From assembly GCF_022662015.1 (NCBI RefSeq), contig NZ_JAKMCM010000001.1, positions 806,001 through 870,000 of the forward strand: DNA of 64,000 nt, written 5' to 3'. The translations under genes and the position numbers were made by a program. This DNA is from Aestuariivivens sediminicola. GTDB lineage: Bacteria; Bacteroidota; Bacteroidia; Flavobacteriales; Flavobacteriaceae. Positions 17,544-27,568 of this stretch are shown piece by piece. The notes beneath the pieces are model-generated. The model was not told where the DNA came from and ran no database searches. It worked only from the letters and a program-made list of their open reading frames with translations. How positions within the stretch are numbered: the first letter of the stretch is position 1; every line of letters starts with the position of its first letter.

Positions 17544-18359
17544 ATGGAACAGATCATCAATTCAATCAATACGATTAATGAAAATTATTTAATCGTAATC
17601 CTCATTGCTTTATTTTACAGTCTTGAAAGGTTACTGGGATCACCCTTCAAATTCGACGGACGTCTCAATCACTTTTTACACAATTTTCTATTCCAAATCA
17701 CATTTTATTTTGCCAATATTGCGTTTGCCATTGTACAGGTTAGCATTGTTTCATGGTCGACTGAAAATGAGATCGGTCTTTTCAATTGGTTCGATATACC
17801 CCTTTGGCTGAAAGTAATTTTAGGCATTATGTGTCTGGATTTTTCATCCTATTGGTTTCATCGTCTAGCACATGCCTCGCCGCTATTATGGCGTTTGCAT
17901 CGCGTTCATCACAGTGATACCAAAATGGATACTTCGACCTTCTTTAGAGGACATCCTTTGGAAGTTTTAGTCTTTGGTACATCCAGTGTGGTAGGCTGTG
18001 TTGTTTTTGGACTTGACCTGACAATTTTAGGGGTTTATTTCTTTGTACTGCTACCTTTTTTGGTCGCCCAACATGCCAATTTTGAATTACCGGACTGGAC
18101 GGATAAAGTTTTTGGTAAAGTGTTCATCACTCCAAATTTTCACAAAGTACATCATGAGCAGAATCAATTTTATACCGATTCAAATTTTGCCGATATATTT
18201 ATTTTTTGGGACAAACTATTTAATACCTTTAAATATTTACCTGTAAAGGACATGCGCTACGGATTAAAAGAATTCGATAACGATAAAAAGCAGACTTTTT
18301 GGTATTTATTAATTAGTCCATTTATCAATATAGAACGACAAATGAATGACAAACCTTAG
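17544..18359 (+). CDS. Sterol desaturase/fatty acid hydroxylase family membrane protein
   Basis: The 271-residue integral membrane protein carries the histidine clusters of the di-iron fatty acid hydroxylase superfamily: 'HRLAH', 'HRVHHSD' (HxxHH) and 'HKVHHEQ', plus 'HANFELP'. These ligands bind two irons and insert oxygen into C-H bonds of lipids or carotenoids. About four to five membrane helices are visible. The family covers sterol desaturases, carotenoid hydroxylases and alkylglycerol monooxygenases, so the substrate cannot be named. The following dioxygenase gene lies 65 bases downstream on the same strand. Confidence 0.9.
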   Translation: MEQIINSINTINENYLIVILIALFYSLERLLGSPFKFDGRLNHFLHNFLFQITFYFANIAFAIVQVSIVSWSTENEIGLFNWFDIPLWLKVILGIMCLDFSSYWFHRLAHASPLLWRLHRVHHSDTKMDTSTFFRGHPLEVLVFGTSSVVGCVVFGLDLTILGVYFFVLLPFLVAQHANFELPDWTDKVFGKVFITPNFHKVHHEQNQFYTDSNFADIFIFWDKLFNTFKYLPVKDMRYGLKEFDNDKKQTFWYLLISPFINIERQMNDKP

Positions 18360-18424
18360 CGGCGTTATTAAAAATTAATCAGATCAAATTATCTTGACGC
18401 GTGACTTTAAGAGATCTTAATAGA

Positions 18425-19225
18425 ATGACCTCAAAATTGGGTCTTACTTCTAAGATGCCTGTCTTATTCCTCGGCCATGGAAGCCCTATGAATGCCATCG
18501 AGGAAAACGAGTTTGTATCAGCATTCCGGTCACTGGGGCAAGAATTGATAAAACCCAAAGCCATACTGTGTATATCGGCCCATTGGGAAACTAAGGGAAC
18601 CTTCGTAACCGCCATGCGACGTCCACGAACAATTCATGATTTTGGCGGCTTTCCAAGAGAACTTTTCGAAGTACAATACCCCGCCCCGGGAAGTCCTGAA
18701 GTGGCCCGGAAAATACAAAACACCGTTACTAAAACGAAGGTAGGATTAAATAATCAATGGGGTCTCGACCACGGGGCTTGGAGTGTTATTAAACACCTCT
18801 ATCCGAATGCCGACATCCCAGTAATACAAATGAGTATTGATTATTCTCTAGCACCCAAATATCATTATGAATTGGCTCGGGAATTAAGTAGTCTTCGAGA
18901 AAAAGGTATTTTAATAATTGGAAGTGGGAATATGGTGCATAATCTCCGCGAAGTGGCTTGGAATAGATTAAACGAGCCCTTTGCTTTCGATTGGGCTTTA
19001 GAGGCCAGTGAAAAGATGAAACATTATATTTTAAATGGACACCATGACCATCTCATCGATTTCAAATCTCAGGGTACGGCATTTAATCTAGCCATTCCTA
19101 CTCCAGAACATTATTTGCCTTTATTATATGCCCTCGCCTTGAAGGGCGAAACCGAAAACATTTCATTATTCAATGACAAACCTCTTGGTGGAGCATTAAC
19201 CATGACATCGGTTAAAATAGGATAA
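18425..19225 (+). CDS. DODA-type extradiol aromatic ring-opening dioxygenase (YgiD/LigB-like)
   Basis: The ATG at 18425 is chosen, giving 266 residues, with an upstream in-frame GTG possible. Family signatures are 'PVLFLGHGSPMNAIEENEF' with the metal-binding His, 'CISAHWETKG' with a second His, and 'NQWGLDHGAWSVIKHLYP' and 'GSGNMVHNLRE' near the active site. The class III extradiol LigB fold binds Fe(II) or Zn. 4,5-DOPA dioxygenases open catechol rings, though many bacterial YgiD proteins have unknown physiological substrates. The protein is soluble and cytoplasmic. Confidence 0.93.
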   Translation: MTSKLGLTSKMPVLFLGHGSPMNAIEENEFVSAFRSLGQELIKPKAILCISAHWETKGTFVTAMRRPRTIHDFGGFPRELFEVQYPAPGSPEVARKIQNTVTKTKVGLNNQWGLDHGAWSVIKHLYPNADIPVIQMSIDYSLAPKYHYELARELSSLREKGILIIGSGNMVHNLREVAWNRLNEPFAFDWALEASEKMKHYILNGHHDHLIDFKSQGTAFNLAIPTPEHYLPLLYALALKGETENISLFNDKPLGGALTMTSVKIG

Positions 19226-19599
19226 AATCATTCGTGATTTCCCTTATAGAACGATTAATAATTAGATCTAATCTTTCTTCAGATCTGATGTAAACCAAAA
19301 TATCTTCAGTTTGCTTGAGCTGCTATCAACCAATTAATTAGGAACAAATACAACACCTTCGAAAGACATCGGTACAATCAGTCTGAATTACCTTCTCTAA
19401 ATGTCCAATCTTCAATATTGCGTAAAATCAACTTTTAATAATTTTTTTGAAAGAACAGGTTTCCCTGTTTTTTAATTGTACGAAACTAATTATCGAATAA
19501 AAATTTTGATACTAATAAATTTTGTTATACTATTGCATTATGTATGACATAATATATTATATTTAACAATAACCATTTAACTAATTCAAATCATTTTGT
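19226..19599. other. 374-base leader region of the sialoglycan locus
   Basis: A non-coding, strongly AT-rich stretch before susC. It contains the palindromic operator-like site at 19539-19551 and possibly a TATATTTA -7-like element at 19558-19565. No ORF of note was seen. Confidence 0.6.
19539..19551. promoter_or_regulatory. Operator-like palindrome TATGT-ATG-ACATA upstream of susC
   Basis: A 5-bp inverted repeat with a three-base spacer, followed by ATA. The identical 16-base string TATGTATGACATAATA occurs before the mutarotase-transporter gene. The inner GT-N3-AC matches the general pattern of GntR/FadR-type operators, so the GntR regulator of this locus is the likely binder. Confidence 0.65.
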
Positions 19600-22500
19600 A
19601 TGAAAAAAAAAGATTTTAATATCAACAATTTGATATTCATTTTGTTCTTTTCTTTACCATTTCTGTGTATTGGTCAAGAGAAAACAATGACAGGGACCGT
19701 GGTTTCCGCAGAAGACGGTATGCCACTTCTTGGTGCTACCATAATTATTAAGGGCACCACTACAGGAACATCAACAGATTTTGATGGAAAATACACTTTA
19801 AATGCAACTACTGGAGATGTACTTGTCTTTAGCTATGTTGGTTATACCCCAGTCGAAATAGGAATAGAAACTGAAACAGTCATTAATGTTTCTTTAAAGG
19901 AAGATACTTCCGTATTAGACGAAATTGTAATTACGGGATATGGTAAACAAGCACGGACCAAGTTAACGACTTCAGTCTCAAAACTCGACACTCAGATTTT
20001 AGAGACCTCTACAAGGTCTAATGCTGCAACCGCTTTACAAGGAACAATTGCCGGTTTAAGAGTTACTAATACTACCGGACAACCAGGTTCAACGCCTCAA
20101 ATCGTGCTTCGAGGGGGAACGAATTTTGACGGTACAGGAGCTCCACTAATTTTAATTGATGGTATTCCAGGCTCTTTCTATGCCTTAAATCCTGATGATA
20201 TTGAATCCGTTGAGGTACTGAAGGATGCCGCTGCGACTGCCATTTATGGTGCAAGATCTGCAAATGGTGTTATTTTGGTAACAACGAAAACTGGTAAAAT
20301 TGGTAAATCATCAATAAATTACAAATACAGATACAGCACCAATAAAGAAAGAAATGATCAAAAATACCTTGGAGCTGCAGATCATATAAATTATAACAGA
20401 CAGTCCGTTGCATGGTATAGAGAAGTTGCCGGTAACCCGGGTGCCTTTGGAGCTTTTGTAGATGGTAATCATGGTGCTGGTACCGGGAACAATGCTACCA
20501 ACGATCCTTTTACAACACAACTACTGTCCACAACAAACCAATATCTATTAAATCAACCTGGATGGACCACAATTCCTGATATATTAAATCCTACCCAAGA
20601 CATCCTTTTCTACGATAATAAGGGCGTTGGTGACAGAATTTATCAAGACAGCTACAGTAAGGATCATTATTTATCCTTCGATGGTGGTAACGAAAAAGGC
20701 TCTTACTATCTCGGGTTAGGTCTTTTAGATAATGACGGACTAATTTTAGGATCCGGGTTTAAAAGGTACTCCGGTAAATTTAGTGGATCCTATCAGGTGA
20801 CAAATAGTGTGAGAGTGAATTCAAATATTTTATATTCTCATTCCAATTTAAGCCTGAGTCCGCTGGGTAGTGACAATACTGTATTTAGACGTTTTCAGGG
20901 ACAGGCTCCTACCTCCAGAACATACGATAGCAATCCGGACGGTACGTGGTCAGATCAATATGCTGTAGGTCAAAACCAAGGTTTTGGAAATCCATTATAT
21001 TATCAAGATAAATTTGTCAGAAAAAATTTAGAACAACGTCTGGCGGCGTCAGTTGGTATTAACTGGGATATTATCGATGATCTCACTTTTTCTGTAAACG
21101 GCAGTCATTTTGCAATCAATAATCATGATGAAAACTTTAACCGAGCCTACAGAGTAGGAAGCACTACCGGCCCACTTCGTACAGGTAGAGAGGCCAGTGT
21201 CAGTCTGGACAGAACCTTAAGAAACCAACTCACAGGAACCTTAAATTATACCAATCAAATAGGCAAGCACAATATTAATGCTTTAATTGGGGCAGAATAT
21301 TTCAAGGACAACTATTTCGGAACTTCCGCCGGAACAAGAAATTCACCAACCGATTTAATCGAAACGCTGAACGCGGGAGCAGAGGCAAATGGTATTCCTT
21401 CCAGTTTTGAAACTGAATATGTAATAACCTCTGCATTTGGGCGGTTCTTATATGATTTTGATGACAAATACTTATTTGGCTTTACATTTAGAAATGACGG
21501 TTCTTCAAGGTTAGGCAACAATAAATTTGATTTCTTCCCGGGAATATCCCTTGGATGGAATGCTCATAATGAAGCATTCTTCAAAGCATCCTCGATAAGC
21601 AATATTATTTCCAGATTAAAGCCCCGGTTGAGTTATGGGGTGAACGGGAATCAAGAGGTATTGAGTAATTATGGTGTCTACGGTTCTTATGGAGAACAAG
21701 GGGTTTACAACGGCCAAACCGGCTATGCGAACTCAAGCCTACCAACCCTGGATTTGCAATGGGAAAAATCAACCACTTTTAATACCGGTTTAGATATTTC
21801 TCTTTTTGAAAACAGGCTATCGTTTATTGCAGATGTTTATTCCAGGGATATCGAGGATAAATTAGCCAATCTTACCTTGCCATACTATACTGGATTCAGC
21901 GGTATACTGACGAATAACGGAACCATTAGAAATAAAGGTTTTGAGTTACAGGTGAATGGAGATATCGTTCGTAACGATGATTTTACCTGGAATCTCTCTG
22001 CAACCTTTACCACGAATAGAAACTATGTGGTAAAGCTTCCTGAAAATGACAACGAGTTTAACAGACAAGGTGGTACCCTAATCTGGAATCCAAAGACTGG
22101 ACAAGAAGAATGGGTAGGAGGTTTTCAGGAAGGTAAAAGATCCGGGCATGATTTGGTCGTAGCTTTCGAACAAGCCGGTATTTACGCCTCACAAGCCGAG
22201 GCTGATGCTGACAATAATATCACGGATAACTATGTGCCAGGAGCCAGCAGAAACAAGCGATGGGCTGGTGACGTAAAATGGGTCGACCAAAATAACGATG
22301 GTATTATCAATGAACTTGACCGAAAAGTTATAGGGCGAACCACTCCGGATTTTGTTGGTGGGTTTTCAACTAATTTAAGGTATAAGAATTTTAATCTCTT
22401 CGTTAAAACTGATTTCGCCACTGGACATTTAGTTTGGAACCACATCAGAAATAAAGGCTATGGTCAAACTCAGGGTAACTTGGCACAGCCTATTGAAGTC

Positions 22501-22854
22501 AAAGACTCCTGGACGCCAACGAATACGGATACGGATTGGCCCCGATTTGTGTTCGTCAATGGCTCAAAAAATGTCTGGAGGGGTAGTGAAAGTGCCAGTA
22601 GTTTAAAAAATTTTGGTAACGCCAAATTCTGGGAAAAAGGAGATTATCTGGCGCTTCGCGAAATCACTCTGAGTTATGATGTCCCCACGCAATACTTTAA
22701 CGAGGTTATCAAAAGATTAAGCCTATACCTTACCGGTTCTAACCTGCACTACTTCAAAAGTATGAGTGGCGACACCCCTGAGATCGGTGGCGTTCAATAT
22801 GGCGCTTTCCCCGTTCCAAAGACGTTTACAATTGGACTTAATGTAACATTTTAA
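19600..22854 (+). CDS. SusC/RagA-type TonB-dependent outer membrane transporter
   Basis: The 1084-residue protein has a signal peptide ending near 'IGQ'. A carboxypeptidase-like regulatory domain follows ('GTVVSAEDGMPLLGATIIIKG', 'STDFDGKYTL'), then the TonB box region and plug ('LDEIVITGYGKQ', 'ATAIYGARSANGVILVTTKTG') and a 22-strand barrel ending 'PKTFTIGLNVTF'. With the SusD partner 12 bases downstream it forms a pedal-bin glycan importer. By context it is the NanO-like transporter for sialic acid or sialylated oligosaccharides. Specificity is inferred from neighbours only. It is the first gene of the plus-strand run and is preceded by the shared palindrome. Confidence 0.96.
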   Translation: MKKKDFNINNLIFILFFSLPFLCIGQEKTMTGTVVSAEDGMPLLGATIIIKGTTTGTSTDFDGKYTLNATTGDVLVFSYVGYTPVEIGIETETVINVSLKEDTSVLDEIVITGYGKQARTKLTTSVSKLDTQILETSTRSNAATALQGTIAGLRVTNTTGQPGSTPQIVLRGGTNFDGTGAPLILIDGIPGSFYALNPDDIESVEVLKDAAATAIYGARSANGVILVTTKTGKIGKSSINYKYRYSTNKERNDQKYLGAADHINYNRQSVAWYREVAGNPGAFGAFVDGNHGAGTGNNATNDPFTTQLLSTTNQYLLNQPGWTTIPDILNPTQDILFYDNKGVGDRIYQDSYSKDHYLSFDGGNEKGSYYLGLGLLDNDGLILGSGFKRYSGKFSGSYQVTNSVRVNSNILYSHSNLSLSPLGSDNTVFRRFQGQAPTSRTYDSNPDGTWSDQYAVGQNQGFGNPLYYQDKFVRKNLEQRLAASVGINWDIIDDLTFSVNGSHFAINNHDENFNRAYRVGSTTGPLRTGREASVSLDRTLRNQLTGTLNYTNQIGKHNINALIGAEYFKDNYFGTSAGTRNSPTDLIETLNAGAEANGIPSSFETEYVITSAFGRFLYDFDDKYLFGFTFRNDGSSRLGNNKFDFFPGISLGWNAHNEAFFKASSISNIISRLKPRLSYGVNGNQEVLSNYGVYGSYGEQGVYNGQTGYANSSLPTLDLQWEKSTTFNTGLDISLFENRLSFIADVYSRDIEDKLANLTLPYYTGFSGILTNNGTIRNKGFELQVNGDIVRNDDFTWNLSATFTTNRNYVVKLPENDNEFNRQGGTLIWNPKTGQEEWVGGFQEGKRSGHDLVVAFEQAGIYASQAEADADNNITDNYVPGASRNKRWAGDVKWVDQNNDGIINELDRKVIGRTTPDFVGGFSTNLRYKNFNLFVKTDFATGHLVWNHIRNKGYGQTQGNLAQPIEVKDSWTPTNTDTDWPRFVFVNGSKNVWRGSESASSLKNFGNAKFWEKGDYLALREITLSYDVPTQYFNEVIKRLSLYLTGSNLHYFKSMSGDTPEIGGVQYGAFPVPKTFTIGLNVTF

Positions 22855-22866
22855 ATTTAAAACAAA

Positions 22867-24375
22867 ATGAAGAATTATATATTTATCATAATAGCTTTAA
22901 TCACAATAAGTAGCTGTGAAAATGAATTGGAACTATCTAGTCCGAGTCAATTAACGGCAGCAGGATTTTGGGATACAGAAGAAGGAGCACTTACGGCACA
23001 CACAGGTTTATATGCAAATCTCAGAAGTGAAGCCGGAGACCTTTGGTTATTGGGTGAAATGAGAAGTGATATCTGGGGAGGGCGAACCTATGAGTCTCCG
23101 TTTAATGAATCGCTTATCGAATCGAACATCACCGTTGCAACTGCGCCATTTGGCGGATGGGCAGGACTATATACGCTCATTCACAGAGTGAACGATTTTT
23201 TAACCAATGTTCCTAATGTGTCATTTAATGATGAGTCTGATAAAAACCATTTGTTAGGTCAGGCTTATGGTTTAAGAGCTCTGTATTATTACACCTTATT
23301 AAAAACATGGGGAGATGTCCCTATTATTTTAGAACCTCTAACGGATGTTAACCCGGAAGGTTTAAGTCGGGAAAGATCATCACAGGCAGAGGTTATGGCC
23401 TTGATTAAATCCGATATTGAAGCATCTTTAAACGCCTTTGGATCGGACAACAGCTTTTGGGAAGGAGGCCGTGTATTCTGGTCCAAAGCCGCCTCCTTAG
23501 CCTTAAAGGGAGATGTTTATATTTGGTCCGGAAATCTACTCAATGGCGGAAATTCTGATTTTACTGAGGCTAAAACAGCGCTACAACAAATTTCATCCTT
23601 AGGTGTTAGTCTTGTACCCAGTATTTCTGGACTATGGGGTGTTGAAAATGAAACGAACGAAGAATTTATTTTTGCGATCCAATATAAACGAGATGAGGCC
23701 TCAAACATTTACAATAGTTTAACAGGCAGAAGTACTGAAATTAATCCACAATACAACGATGCGGGGGAATCGATGAGTGATTTTATTATCGCCGGTGCTA
23801 ACAGATATGGTCAGTCTGAAAAGACCTTGTTTTTATTAGATGATAGTGATGATGCGCGCAAGGATGCCACTTTTATCAGATTATATACGGATGACAACGG
23901 CGGTCTGGGGTATCAAACCTATGACGAATCCAAGTACTTTGGTTCAATATTTAAGAAATTCCTTGGTCGGGTCGATGGTTCTGAACGTATTTTTGAAAAC
24001 GATGTTCCTGTATATAGATACGCAGATGTACTTTTACTTTTAGCCGAGGCAAAGAACTTGCTGGGCGAGGATCCCTCTGGAGAAATTAACCAAATTCGTC
24101 AACGGGCATATGGCGAAAATTATTCACCAGGAATTCATGCCTATGTGAATAGTACTCAGGCTGATAATGTTAACGCTATTTTAGAAGAGCGTTATAAAGA
24201 GTTTATTGGTGAGGGCAAACGTTGGTGGGATTTGAGACGTGCCGGAAATAATTATGTAATCAATAACATCAGTTACTTATCCGCAGGTGAAGAATATAAA
24301 TTATTATTGCCTATTACAACCGACATGATTGGGAGAAACCCACTCTTAAACCAAACACCCGGATATACCGATTAA
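22867..24375 (+). CDS. SusD/RagB-family glycan-binding lipoprotein
   Basis: The 502-residue protein begins with a lipoprotein signal (ALITISSC). It has the SusD landmarks: an N-terminal 'FWDTEEGALTAHTGLY', TPR-like helices ('LGQAYGLRALYYYTLLKTWGDVPI') and the C-terminal 'RYADVLLLLAEAKN', 'EERYKEFIGEGKRWWDLRR' and 'LLPITTDMIGRNPLLNQTPGY'. It is surface-exposed and captures the ligand for the adjacent SusC. The partnership is NanU-like by context. A hairpin after its stop separates it from nanA. Confidence 0.95.
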   Translation: MKNYIFIIIALITISSCENELELSSPSQLTAAGFWDTEEGALTAHTGLYANLRSEAGDLWLLGEMRSDIWGGRTYESPFNESLIESNITVATAPFGGWAGLYTLIHRVNDFLTNVPNVSFNDESDKNHLLGQAYGLRALYYYTLLKTWGDVPIILEPLTDVNPEGLSRERSSQAEVMALIKSDIEASLNAFGSDNSFWEGGRVFWSKAASLALKGDVYIWSGNLLNGGNSDFTEAKTALQQISSLGVSLVPSISGLWGVENETNEEFIFAIQYKRDEASNIYNSLTGRSTEINPQYNDAGESMSDFIIAGANRYGQSEKTLFLLDDSDDARKDATFIRLYTDDNGGLGYQTYDESKYFGSIFKKFLGRVDGSERIFENDVPVYRYADVLLLLAEAKNLLGEDPSGEINQIRQRAYGENYSPGIHAYVNSTQADNVNAILEERYKEFIGEGKRWWDLRRAGNNYVINNISYLSAGEEYKLLLPITTDMIGRNPLLNQTPGYTD

Positions 24376-24424
24376 TTTCATAATGTTTTAATAGTTTAGT
24401 TTTGTATTTGAGTTAGTTTCGAAG

Positions 24425-24458
24425 AGAGAGTTTAAGTTAAAACTTTAACTCTCTTTTC
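24425..24458 (+). terminator. Hairpin after susD
   Basis: AGAGAGTTTAAGTT (24425-24438) pairs with AACTTTAACTCTCT (24441-24454) with one mismatch, followed by a short T-rich tail. It may attenuate transcription between susD and nanA, allowing more transporter than enzyme. Confidence 0.5.
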
Positions 24459-24490
24459 TCTACAAAACAATTTTTAAGTAAATTCGATTC

Positions 24491-25420
24491 ATGACTTTAA
24501 AAAACTTAATAGCAGCTGTTTATGCCCCGATGCATGAAAATGGGTCATTAAATACGACCAGGATAAAAGATTACGGTCAATTTCTATTACATAATGACAT
24601 TTCAGGTGTATTCATGAATGGATCTACTGGTGATTTTACATCACTTTCCATATCTGAAAGAAAAGAAATTACCTCGGCTTGGTCTAAATCTAAGTCCGGC
24701 CTTTACCTTATAGATCATGTTGGGGATCCCAGTTTAAACGTTGCGAAAGACCTGGCTACTTATGCCTCTGACAAAGTTGATGCCATTGCTGCCATTGCAC
24801 CATTTTACTTTAGATTAAACAGTGTTGATAAATTAGTGACCTATTGCAGCGAAATCGCCGCATGTGCCTCTAACTTACCTTTTTATTATTATCATATCCC
24901 AGTTTTATCCGGTGCTGATTTGAATATGGTGTCCTTTTTGGAAAAAGCGAGGAATGAAATTCCTAATCTGGCAGGTATCAAGTTTACGGACAACAACTTA
25001 ATAGATTATGGATTTTGCAAGAGTTTAGAAAATGGCAAATACAATATTTTATTTGGGTACGACGAATTATTTTTAAACAGTTTACCCTTAGGAGCAGAAG
25101 GTTGGGTAGGCAGTACCTATAACCATTTGGCGCCATTGTACTATAAAATTAAATCACACTTTAATAACGGAGATATGCCGGAAGCCGCCAAGCTACAATC
25201 CATGGCGATTAAATTTGTCCAGTTATTGGATAGTAAAGGTGGGTTTAATGGTGTCGCAAAAGGATTTATGAAACATCTTGGAGTTGATTGTGGACCAAGT
25301 AGGTTTCCACATACAACATTAACCGATGAGGATTATAAAGTGATAATTAAGGAACTCACGGCCATAGGATTGGAAAAATGGTTCAATAAAGGCATAGCCC
25401 AATCAGTTCATACAAAATAA
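24491..25420 (+). CDS. nanA: N-acetylneuraminate lyase
   Basis: The 309-residue member of the dihydrodipicolinate synthase/N-acetylneuraminate lyase family shows the phosphate/carboxylate-binding 'GSTGD' (residues 44-48), the catalytic Tyr region 'LPFYYYHIPVLSG' and the Schiff-base Lys164 in 'LAGIKFTDNN'. The 'YYYHIP' and 'GIKFTD' wording favours NanA over DapA. It cleaves sialic acid to ManNAc and pyruvate in the cytoplasm. Context supports this: an AGE epimerase, two sialidases and a sialic acid mutarotase lie in the same locus. It is convergent with the GntR gene, with a bidirectional terminator between them. Confidence 0.93.
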   Translation: MTLKNLIAAVYAPMHENGSLNTTRIKDYGQFLLHNDISGVFMNGSTGDFTSLSISERKEITSAWSKSKSGLYLIDHVGDPSLNVAKDLATYASDKVDAIAAIAPFYFRLNSVDKLVTYCSEIAACASNLPFYYYHIPVLSGADLNMVSFLEKARNEIPNLAGIKFTDNNLIDYGFCKSLENGKYNILFGYDELFLNSLPLGAEGWVGSTYNHLAPLYYKIKSHFNNGDMPEAAKLQSMAIKFVQLLDSKGGFNGVAKGFMKHLGVDCGPSRFPHTTLTDEDYKVIIKELTAIGLEKWFNKGIAQSVHTK

Positions 25421-25451
25421 AGATTTAATTAAAGCATTTACATATAAAGTC

Positions 25452-25490
25452 AAAAAGCTAGCCCTGAATAAAAATTAAGGCTAGCTTTTT
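25452..25490. terminator. Bidirectional terminator between nanA and the GntR gene
   Basis: AAAAAGCTAGCC (25452-25463) pairs perfectly with GGCTAGCTTTTT (25479-25490). A-tract and T-tract arms allow termination of both convergent genes. Confidence 0.88.
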
Positions 25491-25536
25491 TTATGACTAA
25501 AAGTTCATTTCCTTTTAAAAGAAAATAAAACACCTT

Positions 25537-26262
25537 TTAAGATTTTACAATATGTAATATTCTATCAAAATGTGGTTCAAGGTGATTTCTCATAGCCTCT
25601 CTAAAGGATTGTGCATCGCCATTTTTTAAAATATTCAATAGGTCTCGATGTGTTACAAACTCACCTTTTGAATATTTAAAATCTTTGGCGCCTTCGGGCA
25701 TGTTATCATGCACATAGTTAAACACCGGCAACAATAAATCTTGAAACCGCTTCAATGTCGTATTGTTTGACAATTCATATAATTTACCATGGAAGGCGAT
25801 CTCATGTTTTAAGCTAAAAAATGTAGTGTCATTTTCCTCCTTTTCCTGTTTAGACACTATTTTATCCAAATCCTCAATATCTTCCTCAGTTTTTCTGGCA
25901 AATAACAGGTCGGCCATCCCCATTTCCAATATCAAACGCAATTCGAATATATCAATCAAGGCTTCTTCACCTAATAAATTATATTCAATGGCCTTTTCGA
26001 AATTCTGAACAATATCCGGTTGGGTAAGTACCATCCCTTTGCGCTTTTTCGACTCTATTACACCAATGGTTCTTAACCTTAAAAGCGCTTCTCGTATCAC
26101 AGTTCTGCTAACACCTAAAGCTTCAGCAAACTCAAGTTCTTTCGGTATGGAATCCCCTATTTTAAGGTTATTGACCTTAAAATATTCTTTCAGCCTCATT
26201 TCAACCTTATCCACTAACGATAAATTTTCTAAAGGTGTAATATTGTCAAGATTCGATTTCAT
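25537..26262 (-). CDS. FadR-subfamily GntR regulator (FCD domain), probable sialic acid regulator
   Basis: The 241-residue protein has an N-terminal winged helix with 'GDSIPKELEFAEALGVSRTVIREALLRLRTIGVIESKKRKGM'-type signature (about residues 36-78). The C-terminal FCD ligand-binding helical domain follows, with metal-ligand histidines ('EIAFHGKLYELSNN', 'FVTHRDLLNILKNGD', 'MRNHLEPHFDRI'). FadR-type GntR proteins include NanR, which responds to sialic acid. Its position inside the sialic acid locus and the three shared palindromes support that role by inference. It is divergent from the AGE epimerase gene, with a palindrome between. Confidence 0.9.
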   Translation of the reverse strand: MKSNLDNITPLENLSLVDKVEMRLKEYFKVNNLKIGDSIPKELEFAEALGVSRTVIREALLRLRTIGVIESKKRKGMVLTQPDIVQNFEKAIEYNLLGEEALIDIFELRLILEMGMADLLFARKTEEDIEDLDKIVSKQEKEENDTTFFSLKHEIAFHGKLYELSNNTTLKRFQDLLLPVFNYVHDNMPEGAKDFKYSKGEFVTHRDLLNILKNGDAQSFREAMRNHLEPHFDRILHIVKS

Positions 26263-26317
26263 ATAATTTTATTGTTAAAAAATTGAAATACAATTATATA
26301 ATTTATTATTTTTGTAT

Positions 26318-26330
26318 TATGTTATACATA
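26318..26330. promoter_or_regulatory. Operator-like palindrome TATGT-TAT-ACATA between gntR and the epimerase gene
   Basis: Read on the minus strand this is TATGTATAACATAATA, one base different from the 16-base string before susC. It lies 56 bases before the gntR start and 62 before the epimerase start, fitting autoregulation plus control of the enzyme gene. A second, outward palindrome ACATA-T-TATGT follows at 26341-26351. Confidence 0.65.
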
Positions 26331-26391
26331 TAAAGATATAACATATTATGTAATAATGCAAGCCAAGATAAAAAATAATACCTAAAAGCAA

Positions 26392-27561
26392 ATGAAATAT
26401 GCAACTCTATATAAAGACACTTTACTTCACGACATAATTCCATTTTGGGAAACTTACTCTTTAGATCGAAAAAACGGAGGCTATTATACCTGTCTGGACA
26501 CCTCTGGAACTATCTATGATACCGATAAGTTCATATGGCTTCAAGGAAGACAAGCGTGGACATTTTCCATGCTTTACAATAAGGTTGAACAAAATGAAAA
26601 ATGGTTAGATATTTCCAAAAATGGTATTGATTTTCTGCGCAAATATGGGATGAATGAAAATGGTGACTTCTATTTTTCTGTAACTAACGATGGCAAACCT
26701 TTAGTAAACGCTTATAATATTTTTTCAGACTGTTTCGCTGCTATGGCCTTCAGTCAATATGCCATTGCATCGGGCGATGTAGAGGTAAAGGCATTGGCAA
26801 AAAAAGTTTACACTAACATTCTTAAGAGAATAGATAATCCAAAAGGAAGGTTCGAAAAAAACATGGATACCAGACCGCTAATAGGTTTCTCCTTGCCCAT
26901 GATATTGTCAAATCTGGTGTTAGAATTGGAAAACGTATTAGATCCTCAGGAGGTCGAGAAAACCATCGATTATAGTGTCAACCAGGTTATGAACGTGTTT
27001 CTGGATACAGAAACAGGATTGATTTTTGAACATGTTTTACCCAATGGCGAACACCATGACAGCTTTAATGGACGCCTTTTAAATCCTGGACATGGCATCG
27101 AAGCCATGTGGTTCATGATTGATATAGGTGTACGAAGAAAAGATCAAGACCTTATAAATAAGGCCACAGAGACCATATTACATATTCTAAAATTCAGCTG
27201 GGACGAAAAATATGGCGGAATATATTATTTTATGGATTCAAAAGGGTACCCTCCTCAGCAATTGGAATGGGATCAGAAACTGTGGTGGGTCCATTTAGAA
27301 ACCTTAGTGGCATTGTCCAAAAGCTACCAGTACACACAAAATAGTGCCATTTTAAAATGGTACACTAAAGTCCATGACTATGCATGGAATCATTTTTCAG
27401 ATCCTGAAAACGGAGAGTGGTTTGGCTATTTAAATCGCCGTGGTGAAGTATTACTAAACTTGAAAGGCGGTAAATGGAAAGGTTGTTTTCATGTTCCGAG
27501 AGCCATGTACCAATGCTGGAAAGCTTTTGAAAATATTGAATCAAACAACAATTTTAAATAA
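26392..27561 (+). CDS. AGE-family N-acylglucosamine 2-epimerase (ManNAc to GlcNAc)
   Basis: The 389-residue protein is of the alpha/alpha-barrel AGE/renin-binding-protein family. Motifs include '[21 protein letters not shown]', '[18 protein letters not shown]', '[18 protein letters not shown]' (catalytic His region), '[13 protein letters not shown]' and '[14 protein letters not shown]'. In Bacteroidota such enzymes (NanE type in the NanLET pathway) convert ManNAc released by the lyase to GlcNAc, avoiding a ManNAc kinase. It is the first gene of the plus-strand run that continues through the sialidase. Cytoplasmic, no signal peptide. Confidence 0.92.
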   Translation: MKYATLYKDTLLHDIIPFWETYSLDRKNGGYYTCLDTSGTIYDTDKFIWLQGRQAWTFSMLYNKVEQNEKWLDISKNGIDFLRKYGMNENGDFYFSVTNDGKPLVNAYNIFSDCFAAMAFSQYAIASGDVEVKALAKKVYTNILKRIDNPKGRFEKNMDTRPLIGFSLPMILSNLVLELENVLDPQEVEKTIDYSVNQVMNVFLDTETGLIFEHVLPNGEHHDSFNGRLLNPGHGIEAMWFMIDIGVRRKDQDLINKATETILHILKFSWDEKYGGIYYFMDSKGYPPQQLEWDQKLWWVHLETLVALSKSYQYTQNSAILKWYTKVHDYAWNHFSDPENGEWFGYLNRRGEVLLNLKGGKWKGCFHVPRAMYQCWKAFENIESNNNFK

Positions 27562-27568
27562 TAACACG

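Noticed and set aside
27491-27568. N-terminal extension of the first sialidase into the epimerase gene
   Set aside because: The extension overlaps the epimerase C-terminus and would put 26 polar residues before the lipoprotein signal; the ATG at 27569 gives a normal signal peptide.
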